Source: Chelydra serpentina
Lineage: Eukaryota > Chordata > Testudines > Chelydridae
NCBI GenBank assembly: GCA_037349315.1
Contig: JBAIAC010000059.1
Span: forward strand, 30,598,501-30,662,500
Length of the DNA: 64,000 bases
Direction: 5' to 3'
Shown: positions 12,201-22,302 of the stretch, piece by piece
How positions within the stretch are numbered: the first letter of the stretch is position 1
Layout: each line of letters opens with the position of its first letter
Made by a program: the position numbers and the translations under genes
The notes under the pieces: generated by a model
Database searches by the model: none
Seen by the model: the letters and a program-made list of their open reading frames with translations, nothing else
Told to the model about the DNA's origin: nothing

Positions 12201-12372
12201 GGTCATTCTGGCTGAGGGGGGTTCTTACCCTGGGGAAATCCCCCTTGGCGAAGACCATGAGCAGGGAAGTCTTTCCGCAGCCCCCGTCCCCCACGATCAC
12301 AGCTTTGATCTCAGTGGGCCCCGTCTCTGTGCCCCCGGCCATCCGGCTTTGTGCCCTGTCTCCTCGCTGCAT
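3109..12372 (-). CDS. RHOD: RHOD-like Rho family small GTPase, five coding exons
   Basis: A Rho GTPase that would cycle between GDP and GTP at membranes; RHOD in mammals acts on endosome motility and actin. Exons run 12372-12229, 8409-8322, 4369-4260, 3770-3636 and 3276-3109, giving 214 aa, or 204 aa from the second in-frame ATG at 12342. All four introns are GT-AG and phases match. Visible motifs (214-aa numbering): P-loop GDGGCGKTS near 28-36, switch I VPTVFEKY with Thr53, DTAGQED from Asp75, GCKTD ending at Asp136, Rho-insert [19 protein letters not shown] near 174-178, and CAAX box CLLS at the end. [13 protein letters not shown] and WYPEVNHFC match RHOD better than RHOF. The basic tail before CAAX is more like RHOF, so RHOF is the alternative. 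No lesions are seen. Confidence 0.88.
3636..3770 (-). CDS. RHOD: RHOD-like coding exon 4
   Basis: Encodes WYPEVNHFC through the GCKTDLRKD guanine-specificity motif to ITYHK. The acceptor is CCTGCACAG and the donor AAG|GTGACA. It is exactly 45 codons, phase 0 at both ends. Confidence 0.88.
3939..4250 (+). mobile_element. hAT MITE fragment with internal tandem repeats, RHOD-like intron 3
   Basis: It starts with CAGGGGTGGGCAAACTTTTT, a typical hAT-type terminus, but the matching right end is not visible. From about 4020 a unit of roughly 85-90 bp (GGCTGTGG...CTACTCCAGTCCCAGC) is repeated about two and a half times. It ends close to the exon 3 donor. Confidence 0.65.
4260..4369 (-). CDS. RHOD: RHOD-like coding exon 3
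   Basis: Encodes [12 protein letters not shown] and [16 protein letters not shown]. The acceptor is CTCACAG and the donor AAG|GTAACA. A hAT-derived repeat lies a few tens of bases inside the following intron. Confidence 0.87.
4795..4985 (+). repeat. MIR-like CORE-SINE
   Basis: GCCTCAGTTTCCCTATCTGT followed by CAATGGGGAT and GTTGTGAGGATAAAT is the conserved MIR core and tail, in sense orientation, in RHOD-like intron 2. Confidence 0.75.
4986..5612. other. RHOD-like intron 2, unassigned
   Basis: No coding or repeat assignment could be made in this stretch of intron. Confidence 0.35.
5613..5736. mobile_element. short hAT-type MITE
   Basis: 124 bp with termini TAGGGTGACCAGA and TCTGGTCACCCTA. 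It is flanked by perfect 8-bp target duplications GGTAAAAA at 5605-5612 and 5737-5744. A shorter relative lies at 63150-63225. Confidence 0.88.
6267..6682. mobile_element. hAT MITE, CATAGGCGCC family
   Basis: Termini are CATAGGCGCCAAC and GTCGGCGCTTATG, with perfect 8-bp duplications TGGCCAAT at 6259-6266 and 6683-6690. It is inserted in the CR1. It is the same family as 25200-25836. Confidence 0.9.
7138..7623. mobile_element. hAT MITE, CAGGGCCGGC family
   Basis: 486 bp from CAGGGCCGGCACTA to ACTGGCCCTG, with perfect 8-bp duplications CTCATATG at 7130-7137 and 7624-7631. It is GC-rich and G-run rich inside and is inserted in the CR1. Confidence 0.9.
7892..8060 (+). mobile_element. tRNA-derived SINE with CR1-like tail (copy 1)
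   Basis: A tRNA-like head has an A box (TAGCTCAGTGGTTTGAGC) and a B box (GTGAGTTCAATCC). It is followed by a body and a CR1-like tail GACCTCCTAAGGTCCCTTCC ending TATTCTATGA. This is the turtle Cry I type from memory. The tail would let it use CR1 reverse transcriptase. Confidence 0.88.
8322..8409 (-). CDS. RHOD: RHOD-like coding exon 2
   Basis: Encodes switch I (VPTVFEKY) to the DTA of switch II. The acceptor is CTCCTCCCAG and the donor G|GTATGTAC. The exon is 88 nt and leaves phase 1, which exon 3 completes. Confidence 0.87.
8586..8740 (+). repeat. MIR-like fragment
   Basis: CCTCACAACACCCCTGTGAG, then GATGGGAAACTGAGGCAC and GTCACACAGGAAG, is a MIR-type core in the orientation opposite to the one at 4795. 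Confidence 0.65.
8741..9706. other. RHOD-like intron 1, unassigned
   Basis: AT-rich intron sequence. Around 8890-9320 there are many GAAA/TTTT-type words, and no assigned element. Confidence 0.35.
9707..10375. mobile_element. hAT MITE missing its right terminus
   Basis: It starts CAGGGCTGGCTCTAGC. The right end stops at GATGCCTGGAG without the expected complement of the left terminus. Even so, perfect 8-bp duplications CTGAGAGC flank it at 9699-9706 and 10376-10383. It has internal A-rich runs at 9738-9800 and 10244-10261. Confidence 0.78.
11079..11278. mobile_element. short hAT MITE (CAGCAGTTCTCAAAC type)
   Basis: 200 bp with termini CAGCAGTTCTCAAACTG and GTTTGAGAACCGCTG. Perfect 8-bp duplications TACTAGTG lie at 11071-11078 and 11279-11286. 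It is in RHOD-like intron 1. Confidence 0.9.
11838..12205. repeat. imperfect minisatellite beside RHOD-like exon 1
   Basis: A G-rich unit built on GGTCCCATGGGGAAGCAGTG and TCTCTCTGGG recurs about six times with spacing of roughly 48-80 bp. It ends about 25 bp inside intron 1 from the exon 1 donor. Confidence 0.72.
12229..12372 (-). CDS. RHOD: RHOD-like coding exon 1
   Basis: Holds the start and the P-loop ([20 protein letters not shown]). The donor is G|GTAAGAAC with GT at 12228-12227, phase 0. The first ATG (12372) has G at -3; the second (12342) has C at -3 but G at +4. I chose 12372 by scanning order. No in-frame stop lies just upstream of it. Confidence 0.82.
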
Positions 12373-13274
12373 CTCCAGCACCCTGTGCCTAACAGCCCAT
12401 CCAGGGGGGCTCTGCCTGTTTCCGTTACTCAGCTGCCCTGAACTGCCACCTGCCAGCGGGCACCATCCCAGAGCCTAAGACCTGGATGGGGCAGGATTCC
12501 TTTCCCCCTTAGATTATGCCTGAGCCTGCCCTCTGTATGGTGAATCGGTGACCTCCGCTCTCCAGGCCTCCTCCTCCTCCTCAAGAGTCCGCCCCCCTCT
12601 GAGCTACTCTTGGCTCTGAGACTGCAGGTGACACTGGCTTCCGCCCTACACCCAGCTCTGGCAGGAGGGTGCGGCCGGGAGCCAAAGGGGTCCACACCCT
12701 GTGTGTGGCCTCCCGCGGGGTGGGGAGAGCGGGGGCAGGTGTGGCCAGGAATGTGACTAAGGCCAAGCGGACAGGTTGGCACAGTAAAGAGTAAATAGTG
12801 ACACACACATGCATGCACGCTCACTCTATCTGGACTCAGGTGTGGCAGATTTCAATCTTTTTTTTTATAATTTCAATGGATATTATCGATGTTGATATTT
12901 TAGCATTTTGCCCCCTGATTTGTATAGATTTAAATTTTCACAGTTTTGGGAAATCCTCGGGCCTATGTGTCACACAATGCGGGAGGGGGCCAGGCAATCA
13001 TTTAATGGCAGTAAATGCTCAGATTCAAAACTGTAAAGCTTTATAACTGTTAAATCACAAATTGTCAACCTCATGCATCAAAATATACCAACTCAAATCA
13101 GTTTGCAAGCAGCCTTTTTCTTAACCAGCTAAATGTACAGTGAGGCAAGGTATTGAAGGAAACAGTTCTTCTCTGGTGTGTGTGTATGGTAAAAATTGAC
13201 ATTTACCAACATTCACCAATAAAAATCGAATCCTATCTGCACTGCAGGTGGGAGGTGTGATTCCCAGTCCATGT
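12373..13274. other. RHOD-like 5' flank
   Basis: 12373-12780 is GC-rich and may hold the 5' UTR and promoter; no TATA box or clear CpG-island limit is evident by eye. 12800-13270 is AT-rich and unassigned. Confidence 0.35.
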
Positions 13275-13587
13275 TGACCTGGTTAATCTGTGGAACGCAT
13301 TGCCAAAGAGAGGTTGTGAAGGCTAAGTCTAAAAAAAGAATTGAATTGGATAAGTTCATAGAGGTCCAGCAATGGCTGTTATCTAAGATGGTTGGGGACA
13401 CAACCCAGGCTCTGGGTGTCCCTAAGCCTCTGACTGCCAGATACTGGGACTGGATGACAGGGGACTGATCTCTTGATAATTGCCCTGATCTGTTCATTCG
13501 CTCTGAAGCATTCGGCATTGGGCTCTGTTGGAAGACAGGATACAGGGCTGGATGGACCATTGATGTGGTCATTCTTATGTTATTAGG
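13275..13587 (+). mobile_element. CR1 3' end (subfamily C)
   Basis: Encodes a short CR1 C-terminal fragment (LWNAL-like, then KRIELDKFIEVQQW). The 3' UTR contains GGGCTGGATGGACCATTGAT and ends CATTCTTATGTTATT. Confidence 0.78.
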
Positions 13588-13619
13588 CAGACTCATACTA
13601 GCTCAGCTTGAGCTAGTGC

Positions 13620-14463
13620 TATATATGATGGGGGCTAATTTAGCTACAACTAATCAGGAAAAAGATCTTGGCGTCATCGTGGATAGTTCTCTAAAGACGT
13701 CCATGCAGTGTGCAGCGGCAGTCAAAAAAGCAAACGGGATGTTAGGAATAATTTAAAAAGGGATAGAGAAAAAGACGGAGAATATCTTACTGCCCTTATA
13801 CAAATCCATAGTGCGCCCACATCTTGAATACTGCATGCAATTGTGGTGGTCGCATCTCAAAAAGGATATACTGGCATTAGAAAAGGTTCAGAGAAGGGCA
13901 ACTAAAATGATTAGGGGTCTGGAATGGGTCCCATATGAGGAGAGATTAAAGAGGCTAGGACTTTTCAGCTTGGAAAAGAGGAGACTAAGGGGGGATATGA
14001 TAGAGGTATATAAAATTATGAGTGGTGTGGAGGAAGTGAATAAGGAAAAGTTATTTACTTGTTCTCATAATAAAAGAACTAGGGGCCACCCAATGAAATT
14101 AGTGGGCAGCAGGTTTAAAACAAATAAAAGGAAGTTCTTCTTCACACAGCGCACAGTCAACCTGTGGAACTCCTTGCCTGAGGAGGCTGTGACGGCTAGG
14201 ACTATAACAGGGTTTAAAAGAGAACTGGATAAATTCATGGAGGTTAAGTCCATTAATGGCTATTAGCCAGAATGGGTAAGAAATGGTGTCCTTAGCCTCT
14301 GTTTGTCAGAGGGGGGTGATGGATGGCAGGAGAGAGATCACTTGATCATTACCTGTTGTGTCCACTCACTCCGGGTCACCTGGCATTGGCCACTGTCAGT
14401 GGACAGGATACTGGGCTGGATGGACCTTTGGTCTGACCCAGTACGGCCTTTATGTTCTTATAA
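13620..14463 (+). mobile_element. CR1 LINE, 5'-truncated (subfamily B)
   Basis: The frame covers the post-RT region: DLGVIVDSSLK, KKANGMLGII, an in-frame TAA at 13754-13756, then [41 protein letters not shown] and [10 protein letters not shown]. The 3' tail GGACCTTTGGTCTGACCCAG then TTATGTTCTTA matches 24172-24957. Confidence 0.9.
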
Positions 14464-15319
14464 AAGTAGTAGTGTGGATGGAGTGGCCTAGATGGTGGCT
14501 TGGCTTAGCCAATAGAACTGAGACCCAGAGGGTGTGGTGGGCTCCACACTGCTATTTTTGCCACACCAGCTTGAGCAGAGCTAGTGTGAGTCTGTCTATT
14601 CGGCTTGGGTATCATAGCTCCTGCCTGCAGTGCAGATGTACCTTGACATACGTACCCCGATGTACACTCCCAGTCCACACATGCATGCACTAAGTCATCG
14701 ACCCCCAAAGCTACACAATCATGAGTCAGGCCCCCAAGAATTAGGAGAGCCACTTCAAAAGCTGGAGGCTGGCCTCAAACCAGGACATTTTTTAAAAAAA
14801 GATTAAATTGTGTCTCTTATCTCGATTTTTTGGAATGCCTCCTGCCCCACCTCCACAGTGTGTGTGTGTGTGTATGTGTGTGTGTGAGACACAGACAATC
14901 ACAGCATGCTGAGAAAGGGGATTCTGGCCCAGCTGCAGGAGCTCTGAGGGCACAGCTTCTCCCTGAGCCCAAAAAGTCTAATAGATTAATTCTGTGACCC
15001 ACCTGCTAACCACACACCAGTCCCTCCCTCAGACTCCATGTCCACTTCCCCTGCAGCTCCCAGGCCTTGGTTCTTCACCCACTTCTCTTAGACCTGACAT
15101 TGCAAGGATGCAGGGGTGTGTGGGGAATGAATGGGGCCAGATCCCCAGCTGGTGTGAATTGGCCATAGCTCCACTGGGGTCAATGGTGCCGGATCCTCAC
15201 TGGTGTGAATTGGCTGGATGGGATTGGTGGAATCTGAAGGCTGTGAGGCCCAGGAAAGGAGGAGGAATCCAGAGAGGGTGTAACAAGTCAGGAAGCTATA
15301 AGCCCTGTGCCCTGAAGTT
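14464..15319. other. intergenic with (TG)n and an old repeat
   Basis: 14858-14886 is an interrupted TG microsatellite. 15120-15215 carries CCAGATCCCCAGCTGGTGTG, related to the block at 1740-1940. The rest is unassigned. Confidence 0.45.
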
Positions 15320-16420
15320 CTATGCTAGGGAGCTCATTACTGTCATCTACTGGTGAGTTGTGGGGAGCCTTCCAGAGCTGCTTCATGACTCCAGATGGGC
15401 AGATGCTCCCCAGGGGGAGGAGCTTTCCACTGCCTTTTATTGGTGACCAGGGGAAGTGACAGCATTTTTATGTGACAATTTGGGTAATTTTGGTAAAAAT
15501 TTAGTGAAGGTTTGTCTCTAGGGGTAATGAGACATTATTATCTCTGTTGGGTGAGCAAAGGGCAAGAGAACTGCACAAAGTGTACCCTGGGAAAGAGGTC
15601 ATCCTAACCAAAAGCTCATCCTAGTACAGCTGGGTACTGGTGTAGAGTATAGGCAATATAGAGAGGCACTTGATGTTTAGTGGGAATCTAAGGTGGCAAA
15701 GGCTGTATTTAGAGTCTTTTATGCCATTGATCTCTTTCTATAGAAGGCTTTGAGAAGAAGTGTTGCTGTAGGAGCTTTGTGACCAGGGTTGGTTCAGAGG
15801 TGGCTATCGGCAGAAGTTGCAGAATGGATTGGAGAGACTATGGGGAACACTGACAAAACTAACTCACCAGATATTTGTTAAGTGGGGGAACCCCAAGACT
15901 GAACCACGTAGCCCTTTCCTTAGGGGCTGGAGACAGATCTGTCTGAACTCTAGACTGTGTGACCCACACACATCCAATTGAGTGGTGTGCTTGGTGGGGA
16001 AGGGGGAAATGAGTGCTAAGGGTGGGGAGCGGAGCTAAAGGACTTTGACCAAAGGGATCATGGAGAGGATGCCTTACTTAGTAGTTATATTTATATATAT
16101 ATATAATAGTTGATTTATTGTTGCTGTGCTTCCCAGAGCGGATTCTGTGTCCCTTCCCCGTCATACAGTTCTCTGTTTCATACCTTCTCACTGTATGTGG
16201 GTGGGATTTGGATGTCTGTTAAGGTCACCTTGGGAAGGTATTTAGTGGTTTTTTTGTTTTTTCATGTTTCCAAGTGGGGGCTCAAAATGTTTTTTAATAG
16301 GAACCCTAGATATTTGAATCTGGCACTTTTAGCTGCCCACCATGCCTGGCAGAAGACTTGGTCAGATCTCAGGACCTTGCCTGGGTGGTAGAGTTGTGTC
16401 CCCAAGGGAAAGTATGGGAG
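15320..16420 (+). repeat. possible LTR-element remnant
   Basis: CATCTACTGGTGAGTTGTGG near 15345 resembles CATCTGGTGGTGAGTTGTGG near 63460. Around 16299-16330 there is ACCCTAGATATTTGAATCTG, which I recall from turtle LTR-type repeats. No ends, coding domains or duplications could be placed. Confidence 0.3.
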
Positions 16421-18005
16421 CTGGGTAGACTGGACCACGTACTAAGTAAATGATCAAGAAGTTGTTTGAGATGTGTAAACCCATATAAACTCTGGAGGGG
16501 GTGCTGCCTCTCTCTGGTGGCTGGATTGTATATAGAAGTTAATAAGCCTGGTCCAGCCTCATTGCTCATTCAGCTTCTTCTTTAGCTTAAGTAGCAGAGG
16601 CTCCTGCTTTTTAGATCCAGAGGTTGTGGGTTTGATCTAGAGGATTGTCACACCCACGTTGGTTCCATTATCTCTGACGTCCTTGCAGTCACCAGGGAAC
16701 AGCAGGGGCATCCAAAGTCCAGGGTGCAGGGAGGGTGCCTGAGTCAGAGCCTTTAGCCGGGCTTATCAGCACTGGCACTGCTTTCATGGGAGGGCAGGTC
16801 CCACAGAGTCTCACCTTGCTGCTGAATGCCACCAGCCCCCAAATGCCCCCCAGGGTAAACCCAGGCCTTTCTGGGCTAGTCTGTCTCTGGGGCAATGCCC
16901 TACCCTGGCAACATATCACAGTGACTGGGGGGGTGGCTTGGGGCTTGTTCAGCTGCTAGGTTAGTCTAGGCTGGAGGGCGGGGTGGGGGTGGGGGGTGGA
17001 GTGCAGTGCCTGATAGGGCATGAACAGTGCCTGGCCCCAGCACCATCCATTTGCAGCATCCACCCCAGCACCAGCCCTGCTCCCCAGAGGAATCGTGTAG
17101 CCATCCATCACCAGTCCTAGCCCCAGGGCCACTGCTTTATGGGGGCTGGGTGGGGTTCCATTTCCTGCACTGCTTGGCAGCACTGGGGTGTGCTGGGGGA
17201 CAAGTCATAGGGGCCTTGTGGAGACAGCCCCCCATACTCCCCCAACTCCTCTCCTTGGAGGGGGATTCAGACCCTACCAGGTCCAGAACCAGCCAATCTT
17301 GTACCCCTGGAATAAACAGTGTTCCCCTCCACAGCGGGTAGCATGTGCCAGGTGAGCTGGCCTTGCTGGAGCACTTGGTCTGCCAGGCAGCTCCTACCCC
17401 CTTTCCTGGGGTCACATCACAGCTAGGGTTGCTTGCCACCACTCCAGGACTGTCTTGGAGTCTGCAGGAATTAAAGATGAATCTGTAAAGATTGTCATGA
17501 TGAAACCTCCAGGAATATGTCCAACCAAAATTGGCAACTCTAATTCACAGCATGAGCGGATGGGCTGATAGAAGGGGCCATGGGCCCAAGGTGCACTCCT
17601 CCTGCCCCCCACAATCATGGTTGTGCTGGCAGCAGAGCCCTGTCCAGTAGCCATGTGCCATGCAGCAGAGCCCCTGAGGATCCTGGCTTATTTCTCTGTG
17701 TAGCTGCCCGAGCATCTCTCCCAGGCCTGCGCCTACAGTAAGTGCCCCCCACTCCGCCCAGCAGGCGGTGCCCCTTGCACCTGCCATGCAGGTGGGGATG
17801 TTCTCATTAGAAGGAGCAATTAGTGGGTTTGATGAGGTGGAAATATGATGCTCTGATCTTGAGAAGGTGATTCCAGGAATTTTGTCCTGTACTGCATGTG
17901 AACTGAGCTATCCCAGCCCTGGTCTCCCCATTGCACCTCAGTCCTGACCCACAGTCCCCTGCTATCCCAATCCCCTAGGCTCTGTAGTTTTTTTTCTCTT
18001 CCATT
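16421..18005. other. intergenic, mostly unassigned
   Basis: Near 16583-16650 a tRNA-like stretch (TAGCTTAAGTAGCAGAGGCTC followed by GGTTGTGGGTTTGATCTA) may be the head of a second SINE type. Nothing else is assigned. Confidence 0.35.
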
Positions 18006-19014
18006 GAGGCCTAGTCTACACTAGAAAGGATTTGCTGGTATAGCTATACTGGTATAACTACACTGGTCAGCTCGTGTAGTGGAGACCCAACTTTAGGGTT
18101 GCCAGGCATCCCATTTGACTGGAACACCTGGTTGAAAAGGGACCCTGGCGGCTCCGGTGGGCACTGCTGACTGGGCCGTTAAAAGTCTGATTGGTGGAAC
18201 AGCGGGGGCTCAGGGCTAAGGCAGGCTCCACGTGCTGCCCTCGCCCTGAGTGGCGGCTCCCATTGGCAGGGAACCTGCAGACGTGAGGGCAGCACGTGGA
18301 GCCTCACTGGCTGCCCATGCTCCTAGGGGCCACAGGGACCTGGTGGCTGCTTCTTGGGAGCCACTGTAAGCGCCACCAGGACCCCGCACCTCATCCCGCA
18401 CCCCAACCCCTGCTCCAGCCCTGAGTCCCCTCTACACCCAAACTCCCTCCTGGAGCCTGCATCCCGCAACACCCCCTACACCCCAACTCCGTTCCCCAGC
18501 CCTGAGCCCCCTCCTGTACCCTGAGCCCCTCATCCCTGGGCCCACCCCCAATCCATACCCCCAGCTAGAGCCCTCACCCCCCGATGCCCCAACCCCCTGC
18601 CCCAGCCCAGAGCTCTCTCCTGCACCCCAAACCCCTCATCCCTGGCCTCTCCCCAGAACCCACACCCCCAGCAGGAGCCCTCACTCACCTGCACCCCAGC
18701 CCGGTGAAAGTGAGTGAGGGGAGGGGGGGAGTGAGCAACAGAGGGAGGGGGATGGAGCCAGGGGGCAGTGGGGCGTCGAGAAGGGGCGGGGCGGAAGCAG
18801 GTCAGGGGTGTTTAGTTTTGTGCGATTAGAAGTTGGCAACCCTACCCAACTTCTACTAGCAAAACAGTGCTTTTGCTGGTAAAGTTCTGACCAACTCTCC
18901 GAATGCAATAAGTTATAGCAGCCTTTTTTTTAGGCTACTATGACTGCATCTGCACTAGGAGGGTTTGCCCATGTAGCTATGCTGGCAAACCCTTTGTACT
19001 ATAGACTAGGCCTC
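18006..19014. mobile_element. MITE with GAGGCCTAGTCTA termini
   Basis: Left GAGGCCTAGTCTACACTA and right ATAGACTAGGCCTC form inverted ends. The GTCTACACTA core recalls the Harbinger termini at 53553 and 41577. The middle is interrupted by another MITE (18094-18844). No clear target duplication was found. Confidence 0.6.
18094..18844. mobile_element. hAT MITE with TAGGGTTGCCA termini
   Basis: 751 bp between TAGGGTTGCCAGG and TTGGCAACCCTA. Perfect 8-bp duplications CCCAACTT lie at 18086-18093 and 18845-18852. The inside is C-rich with repeated CCCCTACACCCCAACTCC-like words. Confidence 0.9.
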
Positions 19015-19827
19015 AGAGGAAGGGAGAAAAATCCCAAGCCTAGGATTTTTTTATGCTGGGGCTTTTGCTGGTATAAATGTGTCACAGAAATCACAGTCCC
19101 TGAAGCTGTAAAAGTTTCTAGTTTTAAAAATATCCTTCCAAAGGGACATAAGCCAAACCAAGAAAAAGCCATATGGGGAGTTGTATCAGTGTAGTAATGC
19201 TGGTAAGTGTCCTGGGTAGACAATCCCATAGGTGCTGGCTGCTGCTCGAGAAAAGAGACAGACAGATGCTCTGAGCCAGGGCCTTTGGGCTGTGTGCACC
19301 TATGGAGCAGTTGGTTCCTGAAGATGTGCTGCCACCGTATGGCCATTTCGTGTCATGCAGTTTCTCATTTCTGCTCTGTTATTGTGTCATACTTGTTTGG
19401 AAAGCCAGCACAGAACTCCAGGCACCCAATGGGCTAGCGAAGGAGGGTGCCAGTGCATGAAGCTACCCCATGCTCATACTCCCCCTGGGTGCTGGGGATT
19501 TAATTCTTCCCACCAAACTCTGATGCATGTGTCCGTTCTCTGCAAGGGAGTAAGAGCAAGTCACAGAGGAATCTGGGGACCCTGAAATTCCTGGCACAAA
19601 CTCTTGGGAATGGGGAGCGCCCGAGCTCTGTTATTTCTGTGTTCTGGTGGCAGAGGGAGACTTGAAAATACCAGCTCGCAGAATCCCATTTACTGGCCCC
19701 CAGCAGCAGGCGCTGCACAGAGCAGCAAACAATGCAGTGTTTGTCATTGGGAAACAGGACCCCTGCACCAGCCATGCTAACAAACATGGGTTCAAAGTGC
19801 AAATAAGCACATGCTTTGTGTGTGGCT
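19015..19827. other. intergenic, unassigned
   Basis: No gene or recognisable repeat is seen. Confidence 0.35.
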
Positions 19828-20062
19828 GCATGAGGGGGTGCCTACCCCACACAAGGCCCAAGGAGCGAGAAAGGGCCAATTAACCCTTGACGGGCGGCAC
19901 CTGGAGGAGAGTCAGGCCCAAGAAGTGTGTCCCTGATAATGAAGCCCAGCTGGGCAAGGGGCAGACTGAGCTGTTATAAAACCAGGAAGTAGGAGGCTGC
20001 AGTTGTTGTTGTTGACGTCCGTTAGTCTCGAGAGACGATAGATATGCGCCCATGGGGAATAT

Positions 20063-21638
20063 TTAGTTGATGGTTGTGCAGCGTCTGTTGTGGCTGTAGA
20101 GCCCCACACGAGAGTGGCAGTCTCGATTGCATTTGCTGCATTTGAAGGCGGTGTCAGCTGTGGGTTGGAGCCGCTGCTTCCTTTTTCGTTGAACCCACTT
20201 TTCCTCGGCAAGCTCCCGCAGCTTGTCTTCACCAGTTTTCAATCCAGTGGTCAGAGCGTGTCTCCATCTGCATCTGTCCTGGGCGAGCTCTTCCCAGCTG
20301 TTGATGTCGATTTGAACAGTCTTCAGGTCCCTCTTACAAACATCCTTGAAGCGAAGGTGGGGCCGTCCTGTAGCTCTGTTTCCGGAGGCAAGTTCGGCAT
20401 ACAACAGGTCTTTGGGGATCCGTCCATCTTCATAGAATCATAGAATATCAGGGTTGGAAGGGACCTTAGGAGGTCATCTAGTCCAACCCCCTGCTCAAAG
20501 CAGGACCAATCCCCAATTTTTGCCCCAGATCCCTAAATGGCCCCCTCAAGGATTGAACTCACAACCCTGGGTTTAGCAGGCCAATGCTCAAACCACTGAG
20601 CTATCCCTTCCCCCCGACTTAGATGGCCAAGCCATCTGAGGCGGCGTTGACGGAGGAGAGTGAACATGCTGGAGATCTTGGCACGTTCCAGCACCTCGTT
20701 GTTCGTTATTCGATCGCTCCAAGTGACCCCGAGTATGCGGCGGAGGCAGCGCATGTGGAAGGTGTTCAGTCTCTTTTCTTGCAAAGCGTAGAGGGTCCAA
20801 GTTTCGCTGGCGTAGAGAAGAGTATTTAACACACATGCACGGTACACAGCGACCTTTGTGTTGATGGTCAGCATGTTGTTGTTCCATACTCTCTGTGACA
20901 ATCTGGCCAAAATTGTAAAGGCCTTGCCGATTCTACGGTTGATCTCAGGGTCCAGTGAGAGGTTGTCCATGATGGTAGATCCAAGGTAGGTGAACTGACT
21001 GATCACCTCTAGCACATAGTCATTGATGGCAATGCTTGGATGTTCTGCATTCTGGGCCATAACTTTGGTCTTCTGAAGACTGATTGTCAACCCGAACTCT
21101 TTGCAAGCTCTGGAAAAGCGGTCAATCAGATGCTGGAGATCGGTTTCTGTGTGGGTGGCCAGGGCAGCTTCGTCTGCAAACAGCATGTCTCTGATTGTTG
21201 CCTCCCGTACCTTGCTTTTGGCCTTTAGTCGAGCCAGATTGAAAAGTCTCCCGCCAGACCGGGTGCGGAGATAGACTCCCTCTGTGGAATTTCCAAAGGC
21301 ACGTTTCAGCAATGCTGCAAAGAAGATGCCGAAGAGTGTGGGAGCGAGAACGCAGCCTTGTTTTACTCCACTGTGGATGTCGAAGGCATCGGAAGACGAG
21401 CCATCATACAGTACTGTGCCTTTCATGTTGTCGTGAAAAGACTGGATCACGCTCAGAAGCTTCAGTGGGCAGCCAACCTTTACCAGGATCTTGAACAGCC
21501 CATCTCTGTTCACAAGGTCGAAAGCTTTGGTCAGGTCTATGAAGGCAAGGAATAGCAGCTTGTGCTGTTCTCTGCATTTCTCTTGCAGCTGCCTTAAGGA
21601 GAAAACCATGTCGGTTGTGGATCTCCCTGCTCGGAACC
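20063..21638 (-). pseudogene. non-LTR ORF2, 3' half: reverse transcriptase and C2H2 end
   Basis: The frame opens at GFRAGRSTTDMVF and continues with the RT palm (AFIDLTKAFDLV, GVKQGCVLAPTLF, MLFADEAAL). The usual FADD is FADE here, a likely damaging change in the catalytic pair. Then come FTYLGSTI, LLYASETWTL and LRRILGVTW, typical of this class. A SINE interrupts it at 20431-20616 after RWLGHLS. It resumes with GRPHLRFKDVCKRDLK and ends in a Cys2His-type finger (CSKCNRDCHSRVGLYSHNRRC is the span, from C to C) before TAA at 20065-20063. Together with the plus-strand half this was one ORF, now split by the inversion. Confidence 0.85.
20431..20616 (-). mobile_element. tRNA-derived SINE with CR1-like tail (copy 2)
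   Basis: Reverse complement of the same SINE as 7892-8060 and 53093-53264. The tail (CATAGAATCATAGAATATCA) comes first on the plus strand; the tRNA-like head ends near 20612. It is inserted in the RT ORF of the twin-primed LINE, so it is younger than that LINE. Confidence 0.9.
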
Positions 21639-22302
21639 CTGCAGCCTCCTTCGGGTAGGTGGGGCTCGTCAGCCTTGGAAGGCAGCCCACCTAGGAGAAG
21701 GAAAACTCTGATTTAAAACCTCCGCTGCCTTGTGGCAATACCCACTCATGGGAAAGGCTAAGGGAGTCAACCCTGAAACCAAATCCGGTGTCGGAGTCCC
21801 GATGGCGGTCTGACATTGTCCTCAACGTCATTCCGGCAACTCCTGCGACGCCACTGGTGCCAAGTTGTATCGACATTGTCTTTCCCTTGGATCCATCAGT
21901 TGCGTGGAGAGGGGGGTTCTGCTGCATGGGCAACAGCTGTTCCTCCATATTACCCTGCCCTGGCTTGCGCCCTGGAGAGGACACTCCAGCTTTGCTTCAC
22001 AGCGTCGACACAGCACGGGAAGCAACAGTTTACTGGTTATAAGCCCCCTGATCGATTGGCATAGAGCTGGCGCCAGGGGTTGCTTCCGACGGTGGGAGGG
22101 TTCACCATGTCTCACTGGACAACTATCGCTCACCTCAAGCTGGGCAGCCCCCAGCCAATAAGGTGTTGTCCCGCCACAGTTCATCTGCTTCACTGGGTGC
22201 GTGGGGCTTAGTGTACGTGAGTACTCGACAAGTGGACTGCGAACCATGCACCAGGCAACAACAAAAGAATACCAACATTTAAGAAACCAGCCCTCAAGTT
22301 AG

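Noticed and set aside
3109..12372. Processed or decayed Rho pseudogene
   Set aside because: Five exons with matching phases, canonical splice sites and no stops argue for a functional gene.
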